The translations under genes were made by a program, and so were the position numbers. A stretch of DNA of 64,000 bases from Calendula officinalis. Lineage: Eukaryota; Streptophyta; Magnoliopsida; Asterales; Asteraceae. Below, piece by piece: positions 43,621 through 56,451 of this stretch. The number at the start of each line of letters is the position of its first letter. Position 1 is the first letter of the stretch. The stretch covers positions 65,836,861-65,900,860 of the forward strand of contig OY970828.1 of the NCBI GenBank assembly GCA_963853835.1, given 5' to 3'. Under the pieces are notes generated by a model. It was not told the DNA's origin. It worked only from the letters and a program-made list of their open reading frames with translations, and made no database searches.

Positions 43621-45090
43621 ATTGATTTGGTACCGGGCGCGGTGCCGGTTGCCAAAGCTCCTTATCGTCTAGCGCCACCTGCGATGAAGGAGTTTTACGA
43701 TCAGTTGCAAGAGCTGCAAGAAAAAGAGTTTATTCGCCCTAGTAGTTCACCATGGGGAGCTCCTATTATTTTTGTGAAGAAGAAGGATGGGTCACAGAGG
43801 ATGTGCATCGACTACCGTGAGTTGAATAAACTTACGGTGAAGAACCGTTATCCACTACCGAGGATCGATGACCTGTTTGATCAGTTTCAGGGGGCATCTT
43901 GGTTTTCCAAGATTGATTTGCGTTCGGGGTATCATCAGATGAGAGTGAGAGAAGATGACATTGAGAAGACCTCCTTCAGAACGCGATACGGTCATTATGA
44001 GTTTGTAGTGATGCCGTTTGGACTCACTAATGCACCGGCTGCGTTCATGGATCTTATGAACCGAGAATGCAGTTCCATGTTAAACCGCTTCGTCATTGTT
44101 TTCATCGACGACATCCTTATCTACTCGAAGACCAAGGAAGAGCACGAGAAACACCTGCGCGAGGTGTTAGAAGCGTTAAGGAAAGAAAGTTTGTATGCAA
44201 AGTTTTCCAAGTGCGAGTTTTGCTTACGTGAGGTTCAATTCTTGGGGCATGTAGTGAATGAAGAAGGTATCAAGGTGGATCCGGCAAAGATTTCAGCAGT
44301 AATGAAATGGGAGGTGCCAAAGACGCCAACAGAGATTCGTAGTTTCTTGGGTTTAGCGGGTTACTATCGACGATTCATCAAAGATTTCTCCAAGATCGCG
44401 TTGCCATTGACCAAGTTGACCAAGAAATCGCCCGCGTTCAGTTGGGGAGAGAAACAACAAGAAGCTTTCGAGGTGCTGAAGAAACGCCTGTGCGAGGCGC
44501 CGATTCTTTCACTACCAGAGGGTGTAGAATTTTTTGTGGTGACTGCGATGTGTCTATTCAGGGTTTGGGTGCAGTGTTGATGCATCGGGAAAATGTGATT
44601 GCCTACGCGTCTAGACAGTTGAAGCCTCATGAAGGCAATTACCCCACGCATGATCTCGAGTTGGGAGCAGTGGTGTTTGCTCTCAAGATTTGCAGGCATT
44701 ATCTCTATGGTGTGAAGATCACGATTTTTACCGACCACAAGAGTTTGAAGTATCTGATGGATCAACAGAACTTGAATACGCGACAGAGGCGATGGTTAGA
44801 TGTTTTGAAGGATTACGACTGTGAAATTCTTTATCATCCGGGTAAAGCTAACGTGGTAGCAGATGCACCGAGCAGAAATCCGATTCGCGGCATTTGTATG
44901 AGGCTTAGAACAGTAGCACGGTGGTTAGATGTTTTGAAGGATTACGACTTTGAGATTCTTCAGCATCCGGGAAAAACTAATCTGGTAGCAGGCGCACTAA
45001 GCAGAGATCCGATTTGTGGCATCTGTATGAGGCTTACAGCAGTTGCATCTTTGCTAGATTCGATTCGCACGACACAGATAGAGGCTTAAG
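43621..45090 (+). pseudogene. Gypsy RT and RNase H of G1
   Basis: RT is almost intact (43627-44540), with the CIDYRELNKLT and FSKIDLRSGYHQ blocks and the active site FIDD at about 44101-44113. The frame shifts near 44540 into RNase H (ASRQLKPHEGNYPTHDLELGA, FTDHKSLKYL). The end of RNase H contains an in-frame 129-bp tandem duplication (44793-44921 and 44922-45050). Reverse transcription of the element in intact relatives; this copy is not functional because of the frameshift. Confidence 0.87.
44793..45050 (+). repeat. 129-bp in-frame tandem duplication in RNase H
   Basis: Units start TGGTTAGATGTTTTGAAGG at 44793 and 44922. Each encodes WLDVLKDYD, then EIL.HPGK.N.VA, then a GICMRL block. The units are well diverged from each other, so the duplication is not recent. 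Confidence 0.85.
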
Positions 45091-46275
45091 AGACCGAGCA
45101 GACCAAGAAAGAGCGTGTTTCTGGTATTATTCCTGATTTCACGAAGAACGGCAGAGGATTATTGACACACCTGGGTCGAGTATGGGTTCCTTCTCATGGA
45201 GGAAATCGTATTATCTTATTGGACGAGGCGCGTAAGTCCAAGTTTTCTATTCATCCCGGGGCGACAAAGATGTATCGGGACCTTCGTGATAGTTATTGGT
45301 GGCCGGGGATGAAGCTGGAGGTAGCTGAGTATGTAGAGAAATGCTTGACTTGTCGGAAAGTCAAGGCTGAGCACCAGAAACCACATGGGTTGTTGCAGCC
45401 GTTAGAGATACCGGTTTGAAAGTGGGGGCAGATAACCATGGATTTGATCACCAAGTTACCAAAGACTCCGGGTGGTTTTGATGCTATATGGGTGGTGGTC
45501 GATCGTTTGACCAAGAGTGCTCACTTTATTCCTATTCGTGAGGCCTCGTCAGCAGAGAAGATAGCCGATATATTTGTGAAGGAGGTTGTGTCGAGACACG
45601 GGGTGCCAGTGTCTATTGTTTCTGATAGAGATACGCGTTTCAAATCGCGATTTTGGGCGAGATTTCAGGGAGAGATGGGTACGAGAATTCATTTCAGTAC
45701 GGCTTTCCATCCGCAGACTGATGGGCAGAGTGAGCGTACGATTCAGACGTTGGAGGATATGTTGCGGGCATGTGTGTTAGACTTCGAGGGTAACTGGGAT
45801 AAATACCTACCGTTGGCCGAGTTCTCCTACAACAACAGTTTTCATTCGAGTATAGGCGTGGCGCCGTTTGAGATGTTGTATGGCAGAAAGTGCAGGACGC
45901 CCATTTGTTGGGGCGAGGTTTGCCACAAAGTACTTGGTAGTACGGAGATTGTGCTTAAAACTACTGAGTTGATTCAGCAGGTTCGTGAGAGACTCGTCAC
46001 CGCACAGAGCAGGCAAAAGAGTTACGCTGACAAGAGGCGGTCAGCGGCGATTACGTGTTGCTCAAAGTTTCCCCCTGGAAAGGCGTTATTCGGTTCAGGA
46101 AGAGGGGAAAGTTGGGACCTCGGTATATTGGTCCGTATCAGGTGATTGCACGAGTAGGCAGGGTGGCCTACCAATTAGAGTTGCCCGACGAGTTACGCCT
46201 TATTCACAATACATTTCATGTGTCTCAGCTGAGGAAATGTATTGTCGACGAGTCAGAAATTGTGCCATTGGAAGA
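45091..46275 (+). pseudogene. Gypsy integrase of G1 (zinc finger and core)
   Basis: The integrase zinc finger HHCC (HPGATKMYRDLR, then CLTCRKVK) lies at 45250-45360, with a TGA near 45417. The catalytic core (MDLITKLPKT, VSDRDTRF, QTDGQSERTIQTLED) lies at 45438-45760, and the GPY/F region (LGPRYIGPYQVIARVG) at 46100-46150, in another frame after a shift near 46045. Inserts cDNA in intact relatives. Confidence 0.87.
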
Positions 46276-46485
46276 TATCTAAATTGATGAGAAGCTGAAC
46301 TACATTGAGAAACCGATTGCCATCTTAGATCGTAAGATGAAGACATTGCGTAACCAAGAAATCCCTATTGTGAAGGTGCAGTGGCAGCACCGTAAAGGTT
46401 CGGAGTGGACCTGGGAGCCCGAGGCTGAGATGAGAGAGCATTATCCCGAGCTGTTCCTTAGCGATGACTTCGGGGACGAAGTCTG
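46276..46485 (+). pseudogene. Chromodomain at the end of G1 integrase
   Basis: After a stop near 46280 the frame continues with PIAILDRKMK, VKVQWQHRKGSEWTWEPEAEM and EHYPELF, the aromatic-rich chromodomain pattern of plant chromoviruses. It ends DDFGDEV then TGA. Chromodomains direct insertion to modified histones in related elements. Confidence 0.82.
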
Positions 46486-46503
46486 ATTCAAGTGGAGTTG
46501 AGT

Positions 46504-47525
46504 TGTAACGCCTCAATTTTTCTTGTAATGAATTATTTATTTTTATTGAAATAAATTATGTGACAATTATTATATGAGATCTTTTTATGTGTTATGTGCT
46601 TGTATGTGTATTTTATTCGAGATATAAAATAATACGCATTTATTCTTACAATGACAAGAGTGTCACTTGATTGGAGTTTAATTAATCACGAGGATTAATT
46701 ATTTAATAACTAGGGTGTTATTAAATTCTTGAGAAATTACTTTGAGTTAATTAAATGTGTCGCGACCTTTAACCCCGAGTTAATAAGAGTAGATGTTATG
46801 CCGGCCGATAGGTCAAGGCCTGTTCTACACTAATTCATTTCAATTCTGAGTTGAACATGTCCATTTGTGGACAACCATCGTACATGACAAACCAAGGGGG
46901 TGAGGTCCGAGTCTTTATTTTCATGCTTTTTAATTTTCGTTGCAAGTGGGCCCAAAATCCTTTTAAGGCAAAGCCAGCCCACGTGATTTCAAGCTTGATG
47001 ACCGAATTCATTTGTTCTTTGATACTTAAGTTAATTCCCATTGGCCAACCCTACCTTCTTCCATGCGGCGTGAGTAACAGGCAGAATCCCTAGCCTCCTT
47101 CTTGATTCGATATTTCCTCCTCTTTCTGTGGATTTTTTTAGCACTCCCACCCACCCTTTTGTTCAGTCGCAACTCCATCAAACCAAGGAAAGGAGGTCTT
47201 GTGTTCTGGAGCTGCTATTTCCTTGATATCGGTAAAAACCACCACCCTTTTGTCTATTCGTTTTTCCTCTTGTTATCTGCTCCTAATATCTATGATAACG
47301 ATGGCGTGATAATTACATAACAGAAGCAGCAATCGGGCAGATCGTGTGAAGTCTTCGTGAAAAAGTAGCAAACAACACTCTCCCTAGCCGGTTATCATCG
47401 TTACTTTCGGTAGTATATCTATCTATTCAATTGTTTCATGCAAGTATCGATTATTGTATCTAATCCCGGTTGTGCAGAACTCTGATTGAACCAAAGAGGG
47501 TTCGAAATTTTGTATTGAAACTGTT
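46504..47525 (+). mobile_element. 3' LTR of G1, truncated
   Basis: Begins TGTAACGCCTCAATTTTTC after a PPT-like AAGTGGAGTTGAGT. It continues as non-coding sequence to 47525, where Sirevirus B is inserted. It does not resemble the TRIM LTR that occupies the 5' side of G1. Confidence 0.75.
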
Positions 47526-48031
47526 TGTTAGGTCACAACAACCCTGGTTAGTTTGATAATTATTTAGATTAATAATTTACTTAAGACAATTAAGGTGATT
47601 AACACAGTAATTTAGTCAAACGTATATTATTCCACAAAGTGTGGCTTGTAGCGGAAATACAAGACCACTTGAACAATTACAAAGATAGATAAGTGAACGT
47701 GTAAATTGGTGAGTACTCCTTTGCAAGATGATCTCTATTTATAATGTTATAAAGATCTTACATTATGGCAAAGGAGTAACCGAAGGACCAAGTAAAGGAA
47801 ATGACTAAGATCAAGGGATTTGATCTTAGTCCGTTACAATACTGAGTATCACTCAGTCCTTCTACTTAGTATTGGTATTCCAATACTGAGTGCTGATACT
47901 GAGTGGCCAGTATTGGCCAAACTCAGTATTACTCCTAACTTAGCTAATTTAATCTACCTTTTAATCTAAGCTAGTCTAGGTTGTTTTGTTATCCTAAGAT
48001 TTACAAATGGGTAGGGCGTTTTGCCTTAACA
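47526..48031 (-). mobile_element. 3' LTR of B (506 bp)
   Basis: TGTTAGGTCACAAC to TTTTGCCTTAACA, followed by the reverse-complemented PPT at 48032-48044 (ATCTCCCCCTATC). Left flank is the G1 3' LTR. Confidence 0.9.
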
Positions 48032-48112
48032 ATCTCCCCCTATCTAATGATAACAAAACAATTACAAAGAGATTTCAAACTACATGAACTACAAGCTGCA
48101 GAGTCTTCTTCT

Positions 48113-49943
48113 TTATTCTTTGTTGATAGATTTAAACTCGTAGAAGACTTCTTTCTTCACATGGATAAACTCTTCTCTCTTCTTCAGTTCATCCTGCCTG
48201 TTGTTTAGTACAGCAACTATCTTCTTTCTGAACCAAGAATCTTCTCTCTTGGTTATCATCCATTTTAGACCCACCAAATGGCTGATAGGAGCTGTTGCCA
48301 AGTCTCCTTCAGTAATGAAGCACTCTCTGTCCTCTGAGTCAGTATACATATATCCAGATGTTGGATACATGGTACTCTTTTGATCCTGAAAAATAAGGTT
48401 AGGAGGAACAGTATATTTAGGGAACACTCTGAATGTATTCAGGCACTCAGGTTTGTTGTTTTTCACAGCCTCAGTCATCACACTGAGTGCCCCATAATCT
48501 GCTGCATAAAGAATGCCTTGTTCATAGCATACAGCAGATACAACCCATATTTCATCCATCATCACTTGGGCTTCAGAAGACCTGGATTTCAACTCCTTAA
48601 TCAGTCAAGCAATTTTAATCCAGTCTTGTAGTCCCATATTCTGAATGTCATGAAGAAAGATCTTCATTGGAGGACTGACTGGCCCAGTGCATGTTGCAGT
48701 AATGCATCTGTCAACGATTTTAACTTTAATTTTGTTGACAAACTCATTCAGCCAGTGTATGTTCTTCACATTTTGAAAAGCTCTGTTCCTCAGCATGTTC
48801 ATCCTGTTTTCCCTATATTTGAATCTTTGAGCAACAATGTTCCAATATTGTTGGAGAACATCATCACCTGTTCTTCTGACAGTATGAGGCTTCCATGAAT
48901 AATCTGCCTCAGTATCAGTTTCAGGATCTTCTTCCTTGACAGGGAAATATCTTTGAGCTTCAACCTCATCCTCAGTATATTGGACAAATCTTCTTGGTCT
49001 AATAGTCAGTGGAGCTGGATCTGTTTCTTCACTTGATTCTGAGGACATAACCACATTTGTCATTCTTCTGGTTACTGGTCTTCTAGCAATTCTATAAGGT
49101 TCTTCAGCTTGAGGTGAGATAGGTTTTCTTGTATGCTCTTCATCATCTGAGAATGATGATGAAGAGGTTTCTTTATTTGCTTCGTCCAGTGCAAAATTTA
49201 AAAAATCTTCTGATGCCACTGGATGTTCTTCATCTTCATCATCAACAATAGGCCATACAAAAGGCCTATACACAATAATCTGCAAGTTGTTTTCCTCAGT
49301 AACAACTTGCTGAGGTTGGTCAGTGTCAGTCTCCCCCTGAGCAGATGGCTCAGATGGTTCTTCTTCAAGTTGTTCCAAGACTGACCTTCCTCTTTGTCTG
49401 TTTCTTTCATATCTAAACCGAAGAGGTTCAGTATGAGGTGTTTCATGATGTTGTTGTTGTTGTTGTTGTTGTGGAGGTTGATCTTCATTTGGTTTTCTTC
49501 TTTTCTCCCCCTGAACAGATGGCTCAGGTTGATCAACCTCTTGATCTCTTTGTCTTTTCTCCCCCTTATTATTATCATTGGATGGGGAGGAAATAGGTTC
49601 AGTATCACCACCCATGTCCCCCTGTTGATCTTCAGGACTTGGGGAGAGCATAGGTTCAGTGTCAGCCTCCCTTGCACTTTGAGTATGTGCAGGGGATGGT
49701 GATCTGCGAGGCTGTTGTTGCCTCCAGTGGAAGTTGGTGGAGGTGGTGGAGGCTGTTGTTGTTGCTGTAGGAGTGCCACTAATTGCTTCAAGGAGTCAAT
49801 CTCAGTAGTCATTGCATCCATCCTGGCCAGAATGTTATTCTGAGTAGTCTGAATGGCCAGGATTTGATTCAGAATTGTTTGTAAAGCTCCATGTACTTCC
49901 TGAGACTGAGTAGGTTGTGCTCTTTGACCCTGCACAGATGGTG
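48113..49943 (-). pseudogene. Exon 2 of the second gene in B, broken
   Basis: Homologous to A1 23038-24860. Starts after the acceptor AG at 49944-49945, in the same phase as A1. A deletion near 49710 shifts the frame inside the Pro-rich region, and a TGA near 48605 replaces an Arg codon. Otherwise the coiled coil, basic clusters, Gln run and C-terminal globular region are all recognisable. Three TCTCCCCC boxes match the internal PPT-like boxes of A1. Confidence 0.88.
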
Positions 49944-50624
49944 CTAAAGAAACAAAAACATAAAACTGGTTAGTAAGAAAACTTTATCAAATAGAATTGT
50001 GGTATTGATTAACTCTATAATCATATAAACTGAATTTGGAAGTCTGTATTTCATCTGGTTCATGATGAAATATTGTGGACTAGTGCAAAGCATGTGTAAG
50101 AAGTGTTTTAGTAAAAGCGAGTGTGAGATTTGAAGTAGCTCAGTGTAGGATAAGTCACATTTACTAAAGGTTTGGTTGGGAAATTCGAAGCCTGGGATAT
50201 GCTTCTTGTTATTTTCAATGGTTATCACTCGGTATTAGAGTGATAATAGTAATGTGGCTATAACCCATAGAAAATTTTGGCTAATGTGGCTTAAAGGGTT
50301 TTTGATCATTTCTTGAACAATGTTATCCAACTCAAAATAAGTTGGACATTATTCAAGCAGCACCAGTGGGTGTCAGTGTGACATCAACCACTATTGTCCC
50401 TTTAAATGGTGAAACAACTGTAGACTGACAATGATCTTTTGAAAAGCTCAGTATATGAATTTTGCATAGCAGCAGTGGGCTTACTATGTTGGCCATAAGA
50501 GTATATATTTGAAAGTTCGATTGAGACTGTGGTCAGTATTGAGTTGGTACTGGCCAATACATAGTCTCTATGGGGGAAAAATATATATATATATATAAGT
50601 TTAAGGATTTTTAGAAATTCATAC
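49944..50624 (-). other. Predicted intron of the second gene in B (681 nt)
   Basis: Minus-strand GTATGA donor at 50624 and TTTCTTTAG acceptor at 49944. Lengths (681 and 678) and ends match A1. One G is missing next to the acceptor relative to A1, so the frame from the upstream ATG at 50228 ends in the intron instead of running into exon 2. Confidence 0.72.
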
Positions 50625-51987
50625 CTGAGACTTTATCTGATTCTCTTCTGGCATCATGAGAGGTCGGTGCAGGATCATTTGGATTCTGATTTGAGGCACC
50701 AGCACCTTCATGAGCTTCTTCTCTGCCGACAGCTGCACCTTCCAGGGTATGATGCTCAAACTGAAGTTCTACATCAAGAGGATCATGGGGTTCCTCAATA
50801 TGTTGAGCAGTGGGATCCGGTTCAGGACCTGGAAGGTCAGCATTGGCTGCAGCAGCACTTTGTTCTTGAAAAGATGCAGTTAGAGATGGTACATTTCCAG
50901 GTTGCATCTCTTCAGATGAGAGGTTTCCCATAATAACCGGGGAAAGATTTCTTCTTCTTCTGTGGATAACAAGTGGTGTGTCTTCTGAGGTCTCAGTATC
51001 AGAAGCTGTTTCAATATGAGGAGCATCAGGATTCTGTGCTGGTGGAGATGATACTGCTGCTGGTTGAGCTTCCACCATCTCAGTATCTGGATCATCGTTT
51101 CCACCATCACCACTGTCATCATCAGTATCATCATTTTCTGATTCAGTATCAGAAGATTGTGCATCATTAATGTGTGCCTGGACTATAGCCCACATAGAGT
51201 GACTCATTACAGGCTCTCCTTCTCTTGGCCTGTAAAAGAAAATCTTCTCATGAAGAGGAGGAAGATCCACTCTTGGGTTGTTGAAATCATCATAGATATG
51301 TGCAGGCATCTCATTCTGAAAAATGAGGGAAAGAAATCTGCAGAAAGGAACATTTAATTCTCGGATCTTAGCACTGACCAGAGATGCTAATTCTTCAAAA
51401 ATCAGTCTAGCATAATCAATGTCCCTTCCATGGTACATAGCATGAACAATCTGCATACCAAAATCGTTGATTTGATCCAAGGCTCCAGTCTTGTGAGTCA
51501 TACACCGAATAATTGTAGAGATCAGTATACCCCACATTGGACCAAATTCATTTCTTTTAATGGTCCCCGTAGTACCTCGGCGTCCAATTAGTGGTAATAC
51601 TGATCGAGCCTCGATTCGATCAACAAAGGGCTCATATTGGGCATGAGCAGGAAGTCCCAGAGATTCCCGAATTATTGCTGTGGAGACGAAGGTTCTTCTT
51701 TGTTCTCTAATAACCCGACCTGTAATCATATCCGGTGAGTCAAGTGCAGCCGAGTACCAGAATTCACAGAGCATTTCTGGATAAATGGCTCTAGGATATC
51801 GAATTAAGGCTTGAGTGATTGGGCAGTGCTTCAGAAATGTAACCATTTGTGTGAATTCGGGGCACGCCCAAGCTTGAGGAATATTAAAATTTGCTGTGAT
51901 GTTGTTCCTCGCAAACTTTGGTAGTTCATCGTTTCTAAACTGTTTTGCCGGTGCAGCCTCTGGTGCAAAGAACGTATAATTTGCCAT
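50625..51987 (-). CDS. Exon 1 of the second gene in B (454 codons, open)
   Basis: Intact minus-strand coding exon, same length as in A1 (1363 bases to the donor). It carries the conserved N-terminal globular region and the acidic Ser/Asp-rich tail. It stays open while exon 2 and pol carry stops. Function unknown; see A1. Confidence 0.82.
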
Positions 51988-52456
51988 CTCTGATTTGGAT
52001 TTTTAAGAAATTTGCTTGCAAAGAAAGAGTGAAATCGTTAATCGCAAAGAGAATCGAAATCGTAAGTAAGAAATAACTGTTGAAAGAAAATTTGTAAAGA
52101 AAGAGAACAACGGTTATTTATACTGAATTATAATGATAATTACGGTATTGGGAAGTAAAATCGGCTGCATTGACAGCCTTATCCTGTATCAACGGTAACT
52201 TTCCTATTAAGAAAGGTTACTGTTGGGGAGTATAAGGATTAAAAGTCAGTTGTATCACTCCAGGACTCCAATACCGAGTTAAAAAAAATAAATAATAAAA
52301 TAAAAAAAATTAAAAATTAGAAAAACATTTAATTTAAACTATAAATTAATAAAAAAAATAAAATTTATAAAATTTGATAAATCAGACGAGTGATACTGAG
52401 ATGATCAGTATTCAAAGTAATACTGATCAGTCGGTATCACAAAATTTTAAGAAAAT
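51988..52456 (-). promoter_or_regulatory. Putative promoter region of the second gene in B
   Basis: Equivalent of A1 20531-20996. TATAAATA (reverse complement) at 52115-52122 is 128 bases from the ATG at 51987. The AACGGTAAC/GTTAC hairpin is at 52191-52225. A cluster of TACTGA/TCAGTA/TCGGTA hexamers lies at 52385-52440, next to the pol stop. Confidence 0.55.
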
Positions 52457-54365
52457 TTAAGGATTCAGCATACCTAATTGACCTAGTAGATATATTAACT
52501 TTTCCTCAGAGAGAGGTTTAGTAAACACATCGGCCAATTGATCATCTGTAGGAACAAAATCTACCTCAACCTTACCCTTTTCCACATTATCTCTAATAAA
52601 GTGGTGTCTGATATCAATGTGCTTTGTTCTTGAGTGATGGACTGGGTTTTCAGTGATAGCAATAGCACTCTTGTTATCACAATGTATTGGTGTCTTCTAG
52701 AAATTAAACCCATAGTCCATTAGTTGATACTGCATCCATAGAAGTTGAGCACAGCAACTTCCTGCAGCAACATATTCTGCTTCTGCAGTAGAAGTTGCTA
52801 CTGAATTCTGTTTTCTGGATGACCAACCAACTAATCTGCCACCGAAGAACTGACATCCTCCACTTGTGCTCTTCCTGTCCAACCGACAACCTGCAAAATC
52901 TGCATCTGTATACCCTTCAAGGTCAAAGTTTGAGTCTTTGGGATACCAAAGACCCATGTTAGGAGTACCTGAAAGATATCTAAAGATTCGCTTAACAGCT
53001 TTCATATGTGATTCTTTAGGATCAGCCTGATACCGAGCACACAAACAAGTTGCAAACATGATATCAGGCCTGCTAGCTGTTAAGTAAAGTAGAGAACCAA
53101 TCATACCTCGGTATGTGGATTGACATACTGGTTTACCAGTTTCATCTTTACTTATTTTATCCTGAGTACCCATAGGAGTATGCATGGATGATAAATTTTC
53201 GAATTTATATTTCTTGAGCATGTCATGCACATACTTACTTTGATTTATGAAAGTGCCATCAGGCTTTTGTTCAACTTGTAAACCAAGAAAGTAAGTAAGT
53301 TCTCCCATCATACTCATCTGATACTGAGATGACATTATCTTAGCAAACCAGTCACACATTGACTTGTTAGTGGAGCCAAAGATAATATCATCCACATATA
53401 TTTGAATGAGTAAAATATCAGAACCTTTTCATTTTGAAAATAATGTTTTGTCAATTTTACCTCTTATAAACTTATTTTCAATTAAGTACTCAGACAGGGT
53501 ATCATACCAGGCTCTGGGAGCTTGTTTGAGCCCATATAGAGCTTTATCAAGGTTGAAAACGTAATTAGGAAATTTAGGGTCAACAAAACCTGGTGGTTGT
53601 TTGACATAAATTTCCTCCTGTAGTTTTCCATTCAGAAATGCACTCTTGACATCCATCTGATAAACTTTGAAATTCTTGAAAGCTGCATATGCAAGATACA
53701 GCCTAATAGCTTCAATTCTTGCAACTGGTGCAAAAGTTTCATCATAGTCAATACCTTCTTCTTGCCTGTAACCCTGAGCAACCAGTCTGGCTTTGTTTTT
53801 GATGACAACACCATCCTTGTCCATTTTGTTTCTGAACACCCACTTAGTACCAATAATAGTTTTACCAGCAGGAGGTGGTACTAAGTTCCAAACTTTATTT
53901 CTTTCAAACTCTGTCAGTTCTTCTTGCATAGCTTGTACCTAGTCTTCATCTAATAAAGCTTCATCAACTTTCTTTGGTTCCATGGTAGATAAGAAGCTTG
54001 AGAAGAAACAGAAGGTTGCAGTTTCTTGGGGTTCAAATTCTAACTTTCTTCTTGTTTGGACACCTTGTTCAATGGGACCAATAATATTTGCATGAGGATG
54101 GTCTCTGTGTTCCCTTAGATTATTTCCTAAGGAAACATTTGAAGCAAGATCAACAATATCTTGTAGTGTTGATGGATTGTCTGCCTGATACTGAGTTGAA
54201 ACTTGTTCAGTATCAGACACTACTGGTTGCTGTTCTTCTGAATTTTGTAGATTGGATGTTGATTCTTGAGAAGTACTGGAAGATTCACCTTCCTCATAAG
54301 TGGAGTTATTCAGATTAAGAATTGGGAACTCAGTATCGGGGTTCTCAGTAATTGGAACCTCAGAA
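52457..54365 (-). pseudogene. RT and RNase H of B pol, downstream of the Helitron
   Basis: Minus-strand RT with YVDD at about 53390-53400 and the full RNase H to the stop at 52457. In-frame stops lie at 52697, 53429 and 53939. Unlike A1 there is no 4-base deletion after YVDD. The exon-proximal part (PKKVDEALLDED, STLQDIVDLASN) runs up to the Helitron junction at 54365. Confidence 0.88.
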
Positions 54366-56451
54366 TCTATATAATAATAAAACAAGGTTTAGAAGTGGCC
54401 ACGTGGACCCCTTAAAAATCAAGATAGACACGTGGCAATTCCTTAGCTTTTTCAATTTTTTTATTCGGCAATTATTAAAAAGTTAATTTAGATTTAAACG
54501 CTTTAAATAACAAACTTCCCTAAATCTGGGGCCAATATTAAAAGCTTAATATTGCATTTAAATTCGATTCAGTTAACAAACTTACCAAGTATGCAGGGTT
54601 GACTCTTTAAATGCCAAATACGAAATTATTAATTAAAATCTGCATATCTGACCCATATTTGTAGCTTGAATACTTAAATGTTTACTTTCATCTTCAAATC
54701 TGCAAAATATACAATTGAATGAAATTTTTTTAGCTTTTATTAAACATAATTAATAATATTTAACGAAATAAACTTGCCAATTAGAAATATATGACCCATA
54801 TATTTAAATCTGAATAAAAATTGAGCAATTCAAATCTGCATATCTGACCCATATTTAAACAAATGTGTACTGCAATATAAATAGTCAAATACATATTTAC
54901 AGAATATTTATTTCGTATTTATTTTTTTAAATTAAATTTTTAAACGGTACATATGTAGATAATAAATATTCATCGTTGAAATATACAATCGTTCCAGAAT
55001 TAAAGTAATTCCTTTAATTACAGCATGGATGGTGTTAATTTCAAATCTTCAACTAAGAATATTAAAAATGAGGCCAAAATAACTTTGGGAAGAAATACGA
55101 AATATATGTTGCAAAGATGAATTTTTTTTAAAAATATATTGAATAAATATTTTTGGTAAATCAACAGTTCATATTCACAACTTATATAAATATTGAATAT
55201 ATAAATATATATTCCCTAATTAAGAAAACTACGTCTTATGTAATTCAATATTCACACTTTTTATATTTTCGAATACATGTACCTGTTTTAAACTTAAATG
55301 CTAATACTCCATAATTATCGCTAAAATATTAACTACATCCAATCATCTCTACAATATTTTAGGGATGATGATTATTGGATATTTAATAAAAAAACAACTT
55401 ACCGAACGATGGTAATGCAATTATTGATATTGACCCAGATCTTATAATTTCAACATCTGCAGACCCATTAAGTACGTTGATTGATTTTGTTTATCCTTCT
55501 TTGCTAGAAAACATAAATACTCCTGGCTATTTTCAAGAAAGAGCAATACTTACCCCTAAAAATGAAGTTGTTAGGGATATTAATGATCGTTTTTTAGCCA
55601 TTTTCCCGGGAGAAGCCAAGGAATATTTAAGTTCTGATAGCATTTGTCCTGAAGAGTTTTTGAATGAAGGGTTTGATGATAGTTTGTATTCACCGGACGT
55701 GCTTAATGGTATTAAAATAGGTGGATTGCCAAATCATCAGTTAGTTTTAAAAGTCGGTGTTCCCGTTATGTTATTAAGAAATATTGACCAGAAAAATGGT
55801 TTATGCAATGGTACAAGATTTCAGATTGTGGCTTTGGGTGTCCGTGTTATAGAAGCAGTTGTTATATCTGGGAATAATGTTGGATACCGTACTTTTATAT
55901 CAAGATTATCTTTGACACCATCTGACGCCAAAATCCCCTTTAAATTTAAAAGAAGGCAATTTCCACTTTCTATTTGCTTTTCTATGACTATTAATAAGAG
56001 TCAAGGTCAATCATTGTCGAAGGTGGGTCTGTATTTGAGAGAGCCTGTTTTTTCACACGGTCAACTGTATGTAGCATTATCTAGAGTAAAAAGCAGAAAA
56101 GGACTGAAGATTTTAATAGAAGATAAAAATGGCGGTGTGACGAATAAAACTTCAAACGTTGTATTTAAAGAAGTTTTTCGAAATTTATCTTGACTTATTT
56201 TATTAAACATTTTCATAATTTGTCATTGAATGTTGGACTTCCTTTTAGTCATATTTTGGAATTTTGTCTTTGAAATGATGTACGTGTTTTGCAACCCACT
56301 TGGCCCTCTTATAAATATATTTCCTTTTTATTTTATATGATAAAAAGTTAATACAAGTCAAATTAAATCTGGGAAAATACTTTGTATTTTATATTCTTAA
56401 CGATCAGTATAAAGAGTGACAGCTCGTGATTCTTCACGCGTTATAACCTAG
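54366..56451 (+). mobile_element. Non-autonomous Helitron (2086 bp)
   Basis: Starts TCTATATAATAATAAAAC and ends ACCTAG. A short hairpin, CGTGA-TTCT-TCACG (about 56423-56436), lies about 12 bases before the CTAG end. It sits exactly between A and T of the host: flanks ...CTCAGAA and TTTGATATATTG... join to give the sequence expected from the homologous region of A1 near 18610-18630. No target duplication, as expected for Helitrons. Inside it is a piece of the PIF1-type helicase gene and otherwise AT-rich filler. Confidence 0.9.
55392..56193 (+). pseudogene. C-terminal part of a Helitron PIF1-like helicase
   Basis: Plus-strand frame open from about 55392 with no ATG at its start. It contains GLPNHQLVLKVGVPVMLLRN, then the conserved helicase end NKSQGQSL and FSHGQLYVALSRV. 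This is the last third of the helicase part of a Helitron RepHel protein; the Rep nuclease and the Walker A region are missing. The piece is open through its stop at 56191-56193, so it was probably captured from a recently active element. Not a host DNA repair gene, because it is bounded by Helitron ends. Confidence 0.85.

Larger units (their letters stand above)
41290..47525 (+). mobile_element. Gypsy chromovirus G1, plus strand, decayed
   Basis: PBS, gag, protease, RT, RNase H, integrase with chromodomain, and the start of a 3' LTR that is cut by Sirevirus B at 47526. The 5' LTR expected before the PBS is replaced by a TRIM LTR. Domain order PR-RT-RH-INT-chromodomain and the Met PBS place it among plant chromoviruses, probably Tekay-like. 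Confidence 0.85.

Noticed and set aside
55392..56193. Helicase ORF as a host PIF1 gene
   Set aside because: It is only the C-terminal part and lies between Helitron ends.
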